Below are positions 16,911-26,247 of a stretch of 44,828 bases of DNA, piece after piece. The translations under genes were made by a program, and so were the position numbers. Under the pieces are notes generated by a model that ran no database searches, was not told the DNA's origin, and saw only the letters and a list, made by a program, of their open reading frames with translations. Position 1 is the stretch's first letter. Each line of letters starts with the position of its first letter. Location: contig DAIDJG010000188.1 in the NCBI GenBank assembly GCA_027451445.1, positions 1 to 44,828 of the forward strand, read 5' to 3'. Origin of the DNA: Singulisphaera sp. Lineage in GTDB: Bacteria > Planctomycetota > Planctomycetia > Isosphaerales > Isosphaeraceae.

Positions 16911-17000
16911 AGGGATTCGCGATCGGCGCCGACCGGGAACTCATCGCGAACTGGAAATCTATCAAGTCAACCGCGTTCGATTCTTTTGAAAGGGCTGTTC

Positions 17001-18068
17001 ATGACCCCACGCCCATTTCGGACCAACCTTGTCGCCGGAATTCTTGCTGGCGGGATCCTCGCCTTGGCGATGGGCGGCAGTTCGATAGCGAAAGACGAGT
17101 TGCAGCCAGATCGCCTGAACTTTGGGGTCGTGCACCTGGGTGCCCGGGTCCAGGGAAGTGTTCGTGCCTTCGTGGATCCGAAGGAGATTGCGGCATCCAA
17201 GGTCAAGGTCGTCGCTCCTGACTTCGTAACCGTCGATTCCGTGAACCAGGGCGTCCAGGAATACGGCGGTGCGCGCAATGCGAGGGGGTACTGCGACATC
17301 GCCATCACGGTCGACACGCGCAACGTTGGCAAGTTTTCAATGCCGATGGTGATGTCGCTGGGCGAGCACCGTATCGAGGTGCCGGTGAGTGCCGAGGTTC
17401 GACCGCGCAACAAGGCACAGGCTCGCGTCTTGGTCGTCGACACTCCGTTTCAACGTTTCTCGACGAATGATGCGTCGCTCTTCGATCCCTGGCTGAAACT
17501 CGTCGAGCGCGGCGGTTTCGATGTCGAGTATCGCGAAATTCGGTTGGCGGATTCCGCGCTGAAAGGGATCGATCTTGCGCAGTTCGACAGTATTCTGCTC
17601 GGTGAGTTGGGGATCATCCGGTTGGACAGCGACGATATCGCCGCGCTTCGTCGATACGCGGAAAACGGAGGGCGCGTCATCCTGACCGCAAATCATTTCT
17701 TCATGGGCACGGTGCCTAAGGCCAACAAAGTTCTTCTGCAATACGGTCTGGAAATCCAAGATACCGAGAATCCCGTTCAGGGCGCAATTGAGGTCCGCGC
17801 GCCTCACATCATTCCTTGTCCCCTGACCGATGGGGTCACGTTGTTGAGTTTTCATCGTCCGTCACCGGCCGTGGTGATCGACCAGGACCGGACAATGGTT
17901 CTGGTCGGTTCTCCGAACAAGGCCGACGAGCACTATGTCGCCATTGCCCTCGCGGGGAAGGGACAAATCGTGTCACTCGGCGTATCCCTTTGGTGGTCGT
18001 GGGTCGGCAAGGCCGACAACGCGATTCTGTTGGAGAACCTCCTTCGGCGCAAACCGCGGGCGGATTGA
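17001..18068 (+). CDS. Secreted protein: DUF1573-like domain plus amidotransferase-like domain
   Basis: A 355-residue protein with a signal peptide at about 1-30 (hydrophobic stretch LVAGILAGGILALAMGGS). Residues about 38-130 start with DRLNFGVVHLGARVQGSV, the pattern of DUF1573/Ig-like domains. Residues about 140-345 look like a class I glutamine-amidotransferase-like (DUF4350-like) fold: ARVLVVDTPFQ, FDSILLGELG, LRRYAENGGRVILTANHFF. No catalytic cysteine is visible after the 'LRRYAENGG' strand, so enzyme activity is unlikely. The start at 17001 has AAGGG 7 bases upstream. It lies 90 bases after the oxidoreductase gene. The role is unknown. Confidence 0.65.
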   Translation: MTPRPFRTNLVAGILAGGILALAMGGSSIAKDELQPDRLNFGVVHLGARVQGSVRAFVDPKEIAASKVKVVAPDFVTVDSVNQGVQEYGGARNARGYCDIAITVDTRNVGKFSMPMVMSLGEHRIEVPVSAEVRPRNKAQARVLVVDTPFQRFSTNDASLFDPWLKLVERGGFDVEYREIRLADSALKGIDLAQFDSILLGELGIIRLDSDDIAALRRYAENGGRVILTANHFFMGTVPKANKVLLQYGLEIQDTENPVQGAIEVRAPHIIPCPLTDGVTLLSFHRPSPAVVIDQDRTMVLVGSPNKADEHYVAIALAGKGQIVSLGVSLWWSWVGKADNAILLENLLRRKPRAD

Positions 18069-18175
18069 GCGGCGGCTCGCCGGAGCGGGTAAAGACTCTC
18101 TGAGCTACGGCATGTTGGCTCAATCCGCCTACGAAAAGAGCCGGCCCAACGTCGGTTGACGATGGCCGGCCCAAC
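18059..18175. repeat. Inverted and direct repeats after the amidotransferase-like gene
   Basis: GGCGGATTGAGC at 18059-18070 is the exact reverse complement of 18118-18129 (12 bp, 47-base loop); the left arm spans the gene's TGA stop. GCCGGCCCAAC occurs as a direct repeat at 18140-18150 and 18165-18175. The 12-bp stem could help end the transcript. Confidence 0.6.
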
Positions 18176-18200
18176 ATTCGCGAACACGATAAAAACCCCT

Positions 18201-18377
18201 TGGCGCCTAACACTTCGTGTGTCCCAACGAGCGGGATGGGTGGCCGGGGCAAAGGAGAGCGCAGCTCCACGTGCCCCGGTGGGCCGCGAGACGCTTCCGG
18301 GGCACGTCGGCCTTCCGGCCTCCTCTGCCCCGGCCACCCCAGGGATCCCACATTCACACACAATCTGTTGGGCGCCA
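18201..18377. repeat. Long imperfect palindrome with nested hairpins (MITE-like)
   Basis: The ends are TGGCGCC at 18201-18207 and its complement GGCGCCA at 18371-18377. The outer arms, about 56-58 bases, pair imperfectly; the inner part GGTGGCCGGGGCA-AGGAG is nearly perfect. Inside are two more hairpins: ACGTGCCCCGG (18269-18279) pairs with 18297-18307, and GGCC-TTCC-GGCC at 18309-18320. The folded form would be a cloverleaf. It lies between two convergent genes and could terminate both. No ORF is present, so if it is mobile it is non-autonomous. Confidence 0.7.
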
Positions 18378-18429
18378 GGAAAAAACCTCGACCAGGGTCG
18401 CATGCTTGCCCTACGGCCTGCGACCGCGG

Positions 18430-21400
18430 TTACCTCTTCTTCAGCGTCTGCACATACTCGACGACGTCAATCAACTCTTCCGCCGTCATCGTTTTTTGCA
18501 GGTCCGCCGGCATCAGCGAGATCGGCTGCTTCTTGATCTCGTCGATCTCCGATTTCTTCAGCGTCCGGGAAATAGCGTCGCTTCCTCGGAGAACGAGCTC
18601 GGTCGGAGTCTCAGACACTTTAATCCCGCTGATCACATTGCCGTCTGTGGTGGACGCGACCCAGGTCTCAAAGTTGTGGCTGATGCCGGCCGAGGGGAAG
18701 AGGATCGACTCGAAGAAGGCTTCACGGCTCAGCTTGGAGCCGATTTCAGAAAGGTCGGGACCCACCTGCTTGCCTTCGCCGTTGACGGTGTGGCACGTGT
18801 TGCACTTGGCGAGTCCAGTGAAGACCGCTTTCCCCTTGGTCGCGTTCCCCTTGGACTTGAGCAGCACGGCCAGGGGCGGCAGCGGTTTCTCGTTGCGCGC
18901 GGGCGGCGGCGGGAACAGCGTCTCGATTTCGCGGTTGAGACGCTCGTCGCGGAACGGCGTGCTCTGCAATGCGAACGCGGCGGCCTGCGTGAGTTCCGGC
19001 GCCAGGGCTTTATCCCGGACCCGCCGCAGCAGCTCGCGTGCGCCTTGGGGTGTCTTTCCAAGTGCCTTGGCGGCTTCCTGGGCGACACCTGTCGGTACGC
19101 TCTTCTCGTCGATCAGCGCTGTCAGGAGCGTCGTGGACCGTTGATCGGACGCGTTCCCGAGTGCTCGGGCGAGTCCCGTCGCGGATTCGACGTCCGAACC
19201 CTGAAGAACGCCCTTCAACAGCTTTTGCAGACCCCGGTCGAGGAGGACCTTCGCGGCACCGACGCCCGTTTCACTCTCCGGCTGGGTCGCCGCCAGTGCC
19301 ACGAGCCCCGGATACCGAGACTGGATCTGGAACCGATTGACAAGCGCAACGTAGGTTGGCGTGCCCTTGGTGCGATCGAGGACCTTCTCAAGCGCGGCGA
19401 GCTTCTCAGGCTGCTGGGAGACGTTGCCCCCCTCGAGCCGGTTCACCGCCTCCGAGATGATCAGGGCCTGCCGCGCGTCATCGCCGCTCGTGGTGTGAAA
19501 GGCGAGTTGCTCCATAACGCCTTGCTTCTTGGCGCCGGTCAGGAAGTCGAAGGCGCGGAAATAGCGAGGGAGTTTCTCGGCAGGGGTTGCGGGATTGCCG
19601 ATGATCTCCGCGAGCAGCTCGGGCGTTTGCAAGGCGCGCGACCGCCAGATGATGTCTCGGCCCGCTTTGGTCGAGACCGCGTTCGGCACGGCTTTCAGAT
19701 ACGCCGCGAGGCATTCATCCCAGTGCTTGGCCGCACCGATGCCCAGTGCTTCGAGATACCAACGGTCGTCGCCTCGGTACTGCTGCGCGAGCGCGGTCCA
19801 CGCGGTGGCGGGCGTGGCGTCTTCGTGCAACGCGATCGCCAACTCCCGGCGCACCTTGGCAGACTCCGCGGCGACGTCTCGAGGAGCCCACCGCCAAAGG
19901 GGAGTCAATTCGCGGCCCGCGCGGATCGCGACAACCTTGAGGTCGTCCTGATTGCCTCGCACCGCCGCGTCGAGGTACTCGCTGCTCCTTCCGGGCAGCT
20001 TGCTCAGGAGCCATAACGCGCGGGCGCGGAACCTCGGGTTCGGATCTTCGCGGAACATCTTCGCGAGGGCGGGTTCGGCCTTCGTCCCAAAGTCATGAAG
20101 GGCAGTCCAGGCGAGGTAGCGCGTCTCCTGATTTGGACTCTTGAGCCCCGCGATCGCGCCCTCGACCGTCGTGACGTCGAGCTTTGGCACGGCGTACTTG
20201 GCGCCGGGCGGTGCAACGCGGAAGATGCGGCCCTTGTCGATGTCGCCCATGGCGTGCCCGCCGACGCCCGGATCGTACCAGTCGGCCACGATCAACGAGC
20301 CGTCGGGGGCGACGCAAACATCGCTGGGACGGAACCACTTGTCGCGGGTCCCTTCAAGGATATTCTCAATCTCTGCCGAGTAGCCAGCGCCTGTCTCTTT
20401 CACGGGGTAGGCCCGGCAGACATTCGGCCCCGCATCGCAGTGAATCACCTGGTTGCGGAAGACCTGGGGCAGCAGCGTCCCTTCGTAGACACAGATACCC
20501 GTCGGCGATCCCCCGCCCGTCTGCAGCAAGTTGGGCACGACGCCCGGATCGTTTTGATGCCAGTGCCGTAGCGGGATCTCGGTCTCAATGTTCGTGCGAG
20601 GGGATTGCCAGCCCGCACCTGTGAGCTCGTCGACGTATCCGTAGTTGCCAAACTCCATCACGTAGTTGATTCGAACGCCTCGGTTGCCATCGTCGTCGTT
20701 GTCCGACTGCCACATGGTTCCGAACGAGTCGACGGCCACCTCGTAGATATTGCGGAAGTTATGGGCGAGGGTTTCGAACCCAGTGCCGTCGAGGTTGCAG
20801 CGGAAGACCATCCCCTGGCGATAGGGCTTGCCGCCGTCATTGACCGTGTTGCCCGTGCGGTCGACGATCGGCTTGCCGTCCTTATCGTGAACGGCCTTGC
20901 CGGAGTTGCCGACGTTCCAGTAGAGCTTGCCGTCAGGTCCAAAAACGAATGCGTGGGTCGAGTGGTCGTGCTGCGGTTGCCCCACCTTGCTGAAGAGAAC
21001 GTCTTTCTTGTCTGCCTTGCCGTCGCCGTTTTCGTCGGTGAAGATAAAAACGTTCGGGGCGACCGAGACGATGACCTTGTTGCCGAGCACGCAAATGCCG
21101 AGCGCGCTATCGATATCGCGCCCCTGGTAGAAGACGGTTTGCTTGTCCGCGACCCCGTCCTGATTGGTGTCTTCGAGGATCAGGATTCGATCGCCTTCGG
21201 GTCGTTGCCCGTTGCGACCGCGATAGTTCACGACTTCGCAGACCCAGACGCGGCCCTTGTGGTCGACGTCGATATCGGCCGGGCTCAGGACCATCGGCTC
21301 ACCGGCGAACAGGGTCGCCTCGAGTCCGGTGGCGACATCCAGGCCCGCGACCGCGTTGTCGAGCTCGTGCGATGCGCTCGTTGGGGCCGCCGCATTCGCA

Positions 21401-21924
21401 AAACGCGCGGGTGGCTTGTGATCAAACGCGAGGAACTGAACCGTGCTGCCACACCCCTGGTCCGTGCCTCCGTCGTCAAGGCCGGCCCTTGCGATGAATC
21501 GGGTATAGCCGGCGGGAAGGTCATAGGCGATAACCGAGGGCGAGTGCGTCCCGATGCCGTAGCTTACTGGCTTGCCATCAATTCGTAAAACGCCACCGGA
21601 TGCATTGGCATCGACATGAACTTTGCCGTGGCCGGCTGAGGCGGTCTTCCACTTCAGCTCGGTCAGCTTCTTCTCACCCGACGGGCCAACGAGTCGCGGC
21701 TCGGCCCAGTCTGCCCAGTCGCAACCGATTCCGTCGCCCGCATCCGTCACGACGAGCCACAGTTCTTTGGCTCCTGTGATATCGACATCAACGTTGACAG
21801 CATGACCCGGGGTGCTGGGAGAGACTAACCGGCTGTCGAACAGCGGTTTGGGATCGGCCGCCCTGGCCTCGATGGCTCCCAACGTCAGCGACAGCAACGA
21901 GACGACAAATAGCCTACGCAGCAT
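18430..21924 (-). CDS. PVC-type membrane-bound dehydrogenase / HEAT / cytochrome c protein with NPCBM domain
   Basis: A 1164-residue exported protein. A signal peptide covers about 1-22. Residues about 25-170 form an NPCBM-like carbohydrate-binding domain (ELWLVVTDAGDGIGCDWADW, ending STVQFLAFD). Residues about 205-590 are the PVC-type 'membrane-bound dehydrogenase' propeller with calcium-loop-like DTNQDGVAD and DENGDGKAD. HEAT-like helical repeats follow. A haem c site CNTCH lies near 1040, with a later methionine in SLMPADL as possible axial ligand. It is likely to pass electrons from sugar oxidation to the respiratory chain; this is inference from the domain order. The start at 21924 has GGGAG 8-9 bases upstream. 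Confidence 0.9.
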   Translation of the reverse strand: MLRRLFVVSLLSLTLGAIEARAADPKPLFDSRLVSPSTPGHAVNVDVDITGAKELWLVVTDAGDGIGCDWADWAEPRLVGPSGEKKLTELKWKTASAGHGKVHVDANASGGVLRIDGKPVSYGIGTHSPSVIAYDLPAGYTRFIARAGLDDGGTDQGCGSTVQFLAFDHKPPARFANAAAPTSASHELDNAVAGLDVATGLEATLFAGEPMVLSPADIDVDHKGRVWVCEVVNYRGRNGQRPEGDRILILEDTNQDGVADKQTVFYQGRDIDSALGICVLGNKVIVSVAPNVFIFTDENGDGKADKKDVLFSKVGQPQHDHSTHAFVFGPDGKLYWNVGNSGKAVHDKDGKPIVDRTGNTVNDGGKPYRQGMVFRCNLDGTGFETLAHNFRNIYEVAVDSFGTMWQSDNDDDGNRGVRINYVMEFGNYGYVDELTGAGWQSPRTNIETEIPLRHWHQNDPGVVPNLLQTGGGSPTGICVYEGTLLPQVFRNQVIHCDAGPNVCRAYPVKETGAGYSAEIENILEGTRDKWFRPSDVCVAPDGSLIVADWYDPGVGGHAMGDIDKGRIFRVAPPGAKYAVPKLDVTTVEGAIAGLKSPNQETRYLAWTALHDFGTKAEPALAKMFREDPNPRFRARALWLLSKLPGRSSEYLDAAVRGNQDDLKVVAIRAGRELTPLWRWAPRDVAAESAKVRRELAIALHEDATPATAWTALAQQYRGDDRWYLEALGIGAAKHWDECLAAYLKAVPNAVSTKAGRDIIWRSRALQTPELLAEIIGNPATPAEKLPRYFRAFDFLTGAKKQGVMEQLAFHTTSGDDARQALIISEAVNRLEGGNVSQQPEKLAALEKVLDRTKGTPTYVALVNRFQIQSRYPGLVALAATQPESETGVGAAKVLLDRGLQKLLKGVLQGSDVESATGLARALGNASDQRSTTLLTALIDEKSVPTGVAQEAAKALGKTPQGARELLRRVRDKALAPELTQAAAFALQSTPFRDERLNREIETLFPPPPARNEKPLPPLAVLLKSKGNATKGKAVFTGLAKCNTCHTVNGEGKQVGPDLSEIGSKLSREAFFESILFPSAGISHNFETWVASTTDGNVISGIKVSETPTELVLRGSDAISRTLKKSEIDEIKKQPISLMPADLQKTMTAEELIDVVEYVQTLKKR

Positions 21925-22003
21925 CAGCGATCTCTCCCGCACCTATGGTTCCGAGTCGGCAATCGGTTCTTCGATGATAACACCCATGCAGCATGAAATG
22001 ACA

Positions 22004-22041
22004 TCCCGACGCCCGGAGAAAGTTGGCTCCGCGCGTCGGGA
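22004..22041 (-). terminator. Possible terminator hairpin downstream of the DUF1080-ThuA gene
   Basis: TCCCGACGC at 22004-22012 pairs with 22033-22041 (9 bp), with an inner CGGA/TCCG pair. It lies 29 bases past the stop of the 22070 gene, read on the minus strand. Only a weak T-rich stretch follows, so intrinsic termination is uncertain. Confidence 0.45.
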
Positions 22042-22069
22042 CCTTGACGATTGGCCTTGACGCCAAAGA

Positions 22070-23665
22070 TCACTTCGTCTTGCTGTTCGACTGGTCGATT
22101 TGCGCCTGTTGCTTCGCCTTGTCGAAGTTGGCGGGAATCGGCTCGTCGTGGTTCTGGAGCAAGTCGTCAATTGTGACGACGCCAACCTTCACGCCGTCGG
22201 ACGGCACGTCGAGCCCAGCGGTCCAGACGATGGCGTTAAGGAACAGCTTACGGAACTGGTCCTGGCCCCAGTTCCAGTGCACGTGGCCGCCGGTGCAGCC
22301 GAAACCGCGGCCTCCGCCGGGCCGCTCGGTGGCCCACGCCATATGCTGGGGCTCACCCTTGGCGATCGCTTCGCGCACCGCAGGGTTGCCGCTGTGCGTG
22401 CCATCCGGGCGGTTGAGGGTCTCCTTCGGCGGTAGGTCCGTGAGGATGGGCGTCACGCCTTCCATGTTGTCACGGAAGCGCATGTGATAGTACCACTCGT
22501 CGTTGATCTTGAATGGCTTCACTCCGTGGGTCACAGGGTGGTCGGGGAGCTTCGTGAAGTTGGCCGTCCAGTGCGGGTTGACGGACCAGTTGGGCTCGAA
22601 GTATCCGCCGGTCCATTTCAGGAATGCGTCGCCCGACGGTCCCTTCGGCACCTCGACGCCGTAGTGGATGCAGACCACGCCCACCCCTTTATCGAAGAGC
22701 GAGTCGAGCTCGCTCAGATGCGCGTTGAACGGGTGTCCGCCGCCGCCGTCGGAATAGATGACGATCGTGCTGGCGCTCGCGAGCTTCTCAGCCGAAGGCC
22801 AGCCCTGCTTCTGAAGCGAATGAACCTCAGCCTCCACCGGCAGGCCCGACTCGTTCAGTAGCTTCGCGAGCAGCGAGCAGCCTGCGAGGTGGTCGTGACC
22901 ACCGAATCCGTGGCTCGCGTTCCCCGCCAGCAGCAAGACCTTCTTCTTGGACGTCTGGGCGCTCTTGGAATCAAGCGCTTTCAGCCGGATGTTGCGGAAC
23001 TGGACCTTCATGGGCGGACCGGCATGCAGTTGGAGCGCGAGGATCCCCTTGGCACGCTTCTCTGGCCGCTCATCGGTGCAGATCGCGGTGGTCACGCCAT
23101 TGATCTTGTGCTCGAAGGTGAAACCCTTGGCACTGATTTCGTAGGTGTTCCAGTCTTCCTTCTTGATCTTCGACTGGATTTCCTTGGAGTCGCCGACCGA
23201 ACCGACGACTTCGATCGTTTGTTTGCCGCTCGCGTCCTTCTTGACGACCGTTTTCTGCCCACGATTGGCCAGCACGCCGCCGAACCCTTCGCCGTAGAGA
23301 ATACCCGAGTAGGTGTCGCCCCCCTCGATGTCGGCCTGGTAGCCGTTGACGCTCCACTTGGTCGGGTTCTCGGCGCTGCGGTACTGGATCCCCGAGTTGT
23401 GGTTGTAGATCTTGTACTCGAGCACGAGCTCAAAGTCGCCAACCTGACCCCCACGCCAGATGCAGAAGGTGTTGCCCTTTGTCGGGTTCTCGGCCGTGGT
23501 CGATCCGGTCAGGCAACCGTCCTCAACCTTCCAGAAATCCGGATTCCCGTCCCACCCTTCCAACGTTTTGCCGTCGAAAATCGAGACAAACCCGTCCTGT
23601 GCGGCCCCGGTGATGGGGACGGCCAGCAGGCCGACCAGAGCCCAGGCCAATGTTCGAATGCGCAT
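22070..23665 (-). CDS. Secreted DUF1080-ThuA fusion
   Basis: A 531-residue protein. The signal peptide spans about 1-22 (LAWALVGLLAVPITGAAQ). Residues 24-230 form a DUF1080 domain (FVSIFDGKTLEGWDG; NSGIQYRSA; GILALQLHAGPPMKVQFRNI). Residues about 250-500 form a ThuA domain, a GATase-like fold (KKVLLLAGNASHGFGGHDH; GVGVVCIHYGVE; GHVHWNWG). DUF1080 members cleave 3-keto-glycosides. ThuA works with ThuB in rhizobial trehalose catabolism through 3-keto intermediates. The next gene upstream (23829) is a Gfo/Idh/MocA protein, the family of ThuB. The start at 23665 has GGGAG 8 bases upstream. Single-chain coupling of the two activities is inference. Confidence 0.92.
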   Translation of the reverse strand: MRIRTLAWALVGLLAVPITGAAQDGFVSIFDGKTLEGWDGNPDFWKVEDGCLTGSTTAENPTKGNTFCIWRGGQVGDFELVLEYKIYNHNSGIQYRSAENPTKWSVNGYQADIEGGDTYSGILYGEGFGGVLANRGQKTVVKKDASGKQTIEVVGSVGDSKEIQSKIKKEDWNTYEISAKGFTFEHKINGVTTAICTDERPEKRAKGILALQLHAGPPMKVQFRNIRLKALDSKSAQTSKKKVLLLAGNASHGFGGHDHLAGCSLLAKLLNESGLPVEAEVHSLQKQGWPSAEKLASASTIVIYSDGGGGHPFNAHLSELDSLFDKGVGVVCIHYGVEVPKGPSGDAFLKWTGGYFEPNWSVNPHWTANFTKLPDHPVTHGVKPFKINDEWYYHMRFRDNMEGVTPILTDLPPKETLNRPDGTHSGNPAVREAIAKGEPQHMAWATERPGGGRGFGCTGGHVHWNWGQDQFRKLFLNAIVWTAGLDVPSDGVKVGVVTIDDLLQNHDEPIPANFDKAKQQAQIDQSNSKTK

Positions 23666-23828
23666 GCGTCGCTCCCGGATTTCAAGCTTCAATTCGCAGA
23701 TGACCGATACCAACCGGTTTGGTCCCGTTCCTCGCCACCTTGAAGCGAGATTCGAGCAGGCGGGAGCGGCCCGGTCAAGTCTCCAGGGAGATCCAGGGGA
23801 GGTCCAAGGTTTTTGCGACCTACCCGAA

Positions 23829-24911
23829 TCAGGTCAAACGGATGGTACGACCTGTCTCGGCTGACTTGCGCGCGGCGTCGAGAATCTCGACCACGATGAG
23901 GTTATTGCGTAACGATGAGAGCCCGGCGGGTTTGATCTCACCGCGCACGACAGCGGCGAAGTAGCGCAGGAAGTCGTCCTGGGGCGCCTGGAGCGCCGGC
24001 GCCTGGCGAACCTCTTCCGGTTTGCCCGCAAGTTGGACCCGCAGGCCGGTTTGCTCGACGGTCAGAACCTGACCCGTGCGGCCGTAGATCTCCATGTCCT
24101 TGCGATTGAAGGGCCAGTTCCAGGAAGCCTGGATAATCGCCTGCGCTCCCGGGTACTCCAAAATGACCGTGGCCTCATCGTCGACCTTCGCGTAGATCTC
24201 GGGCTTGAAGCGCTGGGTCACCGCCGTGACCGAGGTCGGACGCGCGTCGTCCATGAGCCAGGTCATCAGGTTGGCCCCATAGCAGCCGAAGTCGAAGAGT
24301 GCCCCCGCGCCGTTTTTCTCCGGGTCGGTGAGCCAGGCGAGGAACTCGGGCTGCACGCCGATCTCCCTGGGCCCACGATGGCCGTCGTGGACGACGACTT
24401 TGCGGATCTCGCCCAGTGCGTTTTCTTGCTTCGCCAGGGCATACGCCGCGTGATTGGACGGATACCACGTGGTCTCGTAATTCACCAGCACGGGGATGCC
24501 GGACTCGACCGACGCACGCTCGATCTCCCGGGCCTGCTCGACGCTGACGGCCAGCGGTTTCTCCATCATCACCGGAATCTTCCGGCGGGCGCACGCTTTC
24601 ACGACGTCGAGATGGCCCACGGTGCTCGTAAACGCGACCACGGCCTGCGGCTTCGCCTCGTCGAGCATGGCCTCAAGCGTCGGATGAATCTTCGACCAAT
24701 TGAGGCCAGAGCGTTTGACGTAGCGCCCCGCGACGTCGCGGTTGGGCTCGGAAATGCCGACCAGCTCAATCTCTTTCGAGTCGCGGTAACGGGCCAGGAA
24801 CCCTGCCGCGTGGCCGTGTTCGAGGCCCGCCATGCCCAGCCGCAATGGGGGCGACGCTGCGCCGCACAGGGTCGCGGCGGCCAGTGTTCCGAGGAATGTT
24901 CGTCTCTGCAT
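23829..24911 (-). CDS. Exported Gfo/Idh/MocA family oxidoreductase (ThuB-like context)
   Basis: A 360-residue NAD(P)-binding protein. The leader MQRRTFLGTLAAATLCGAAS carries paired arginines and looks like a short Tat signal. The glycine motif is unusual (GMAGLEHGHAAG, 26-37), while EKP at 117-119 and DFGCYGANLMTWLM, the C-terminal domain's conserved helix, are present. The family oxidises sugars or cyclitols. The start has GGAG 8 bases upstream. The DUF1080-ThuA fusion lies 163 bases downstream in the same direction. An esterase gene lies 47 bases upstream. Whether it makes a 3-keto sugar is inference. Confidence 0.9.
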   Translation of the reverse strand: MQRRTFLGTLAAATLCGAASPPLRLGMAGLEHGHAAGFLARYRDSKEIELVGISEPNRDVAGRYVKRSGLNWSKIHPTLEAMLDEAKPQAVVAFTSTVGHLDVVKACARRKIPVMMEKPLAVSVEQAREIERASVESGIPVLVNYETTWYPSNHAAYALAKQENALGEIRKVVVHDGHRGPREIGVQPEFLAWLTDPEKNGAGALFDFGCYGANLMTWLMDDARPTSVTAVTQRFKPEIYAKVDDEATVILEYPGAQAIIQASWNWPFNRKDMEIYGRTGQVLTVEQTGLRVQLAGKPEEVRQAPALQAPQDDFLRYFAAVVRGEIKPAGLSSLRNNLIVVEILDAARKSAETGRTIRLT

Positions 24912-24958
24912 GAAAGGCTCTCCTCAACTCGCGGCGGTGGCGATCACAATCGTCAGGC

Positions 24959-26134
24959 TCACTGAAACAACTTCGGCGCGAACGCGTTGAGATAGTGCCG
25001 CCAGTTGATCCACGTGTGGCCGCCACCACTGATGTGGACGTCGTGCTTGATTCCTCGTTTCTCCAGCACCTGGGCGAGCGCCTTGGAGCCCGCGACGAGC
25101 GAATCCTGATCGCCCACGCAGATCTCCAGCCGCCGGACCGTCCGATTGACCTGGTCGGCCGCTGCGAGGAACGTCTCGTTGCGCTTTTCCCAGTCAGCCG
25201 AACTCCCGCGGCCGAGCCCTGCGCTCCAGATCCCGATGTAGCCGAACTGATCGGGATGCGCCGTCAACACTCTGAGCGTCTGGCCCCCACCCATCGACAG
25301 CCCTGCGAGGGCGCGATCGGCCGCGGTCGTCTTGACCCGGAAGGTTTTCTCGATCGTGGGTATGACTTCTTTCAATAGCTCGTCCGTGAACCGACTCTGG
25401 AGAGCTTCCCTGGCCGCACGGACTTCGGGAGTCGGCTCCGTGCCGGGGGGCGACTGCGGATAGTTCGCGGGGCGCGGCAGGCTGCCGTTGGGCATGACCA
25501 TGAGCATCGGCACGGCACGTTTTGCGGCGATCAGATTATCGAGAATGAAGCCGGCACGACCGATTGTGCTCCAACCCGAGTCCTCATCGCCGCCGCCGTG
25601 CAGCAGGTAGAAGACGGGATAGCGTTCGGTATTCCCTTCGTAGCCTGGCGGCGTGTAGACGTGCATGCGCCGCGCCATCTCGAGCGTACCCGATCGATAC
25701 CACACGGTGCGAATTTCGCCGTGCGGCACGTCCCCGGTCATCTCAAAATCCGCCTCGCTGCCGGGCACGAGAAACATGCTTTCGTTGCTGTTCAGGCCGG
25801 GCTTGATCATCGCGTTCTTAGGGTCGAGAGTACGCACATCGTCTACGATGAATGCGTAGCTGTAGAAGTCCGGAGTGAGTGGCCCGACGGTCCTGGACCA
25901 AACGCCTTGCTCATCTTTTGCCATCTTGCCGCGCTCGCCGAAGTCGCCGGTAACCGACACATCGCTTGCCTTGGGGGCGTAGATACGGAACGTGGCCTTG
26001 TGATCGTCCGCAACCTCGACCGATTTGAGCGTGTCGTTGGGCGTCGATCGGCGCTGGGCGGAGACCGGGGTGGGAAACAAAATGGCGACGGCGAGCAGCG
26101 CCGCACCGAAACCGAACGCCCGTTGAAAGATCAT
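24959..26134 (-). CDS. Secreted esterase, enterochelin-esterase/esterase-D type
   Basis: A 391-residue exported alpha/beta hydrolase. A signal peptide covers 1-26. Residues about 38-125 form an Ig-like E-set domain ([18 protein letters not shown]) of the kind found before feruloyl and xylan esterases. The catalytic domain carries the oxyanion-region HGGGDED at about 179-185, the nucleophile S280 in AGLSMGGGQ, a likely aspartate in CVGDQDSL and histidine in SGGGHTW. This domain order is typical of carbohydrate acetyl- or feruloyl-esterases. The start at 26134 is preceded by AAAAGGG about 10 bases away. Confidence 0.9.
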   Translation of the reverse strand: MIFQRAFGFGAALLAVAILFPTPVSAQRRSTPNDTLKSVEVADDHKATFRIYAPKASDVSVTGDFGERGKMAKDEQGVWSRTVGPLTPDFYSYAFIVDDVRTLDPKNAMIKPGLNSNESMFLVPGSEADFEMTGDVPHGEIRTVWYRSGTLEMARRMHVYTPPGYEGNTERYPVFYLLHGGGDEDSGWSTIGRAGFILDNLIAAKRAVPMLMVMPNGSLPRPANYPQSPPGTEPTPEVRAAREALQSRFTDELLKEVIPTIEKTFRVKTTAADRALAGLSMGGGQTLRVLTAHPDQFGYIGIWSAGLGRGSSADWEKRNETFLAAADQVNRTVRRLEICVGDQDSLVAGSKALAQVLEKRGIKHDVHISGGGHTWINWRHYLNAFAPKLFQ

Positions 26135-26247
26135 GGCGAAAACCCTTTTCGAGGAGCCGGCCGAGCGCAGGCCAAGTTTCGACCGCGAGGCGCATTTCAC
26201 AGGAGATTCGAGGCGGACACAAGGGTTTGGGCGGCGCGAATCGCGCG

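Noticed and set aside
18217-20016. 599-residue plus-strand open frame across the cytochrome gene
   Set aside because: It is antisense to the PVC cytochrome, has an arginine-rich composition without domains, and runs through the palindromic element.
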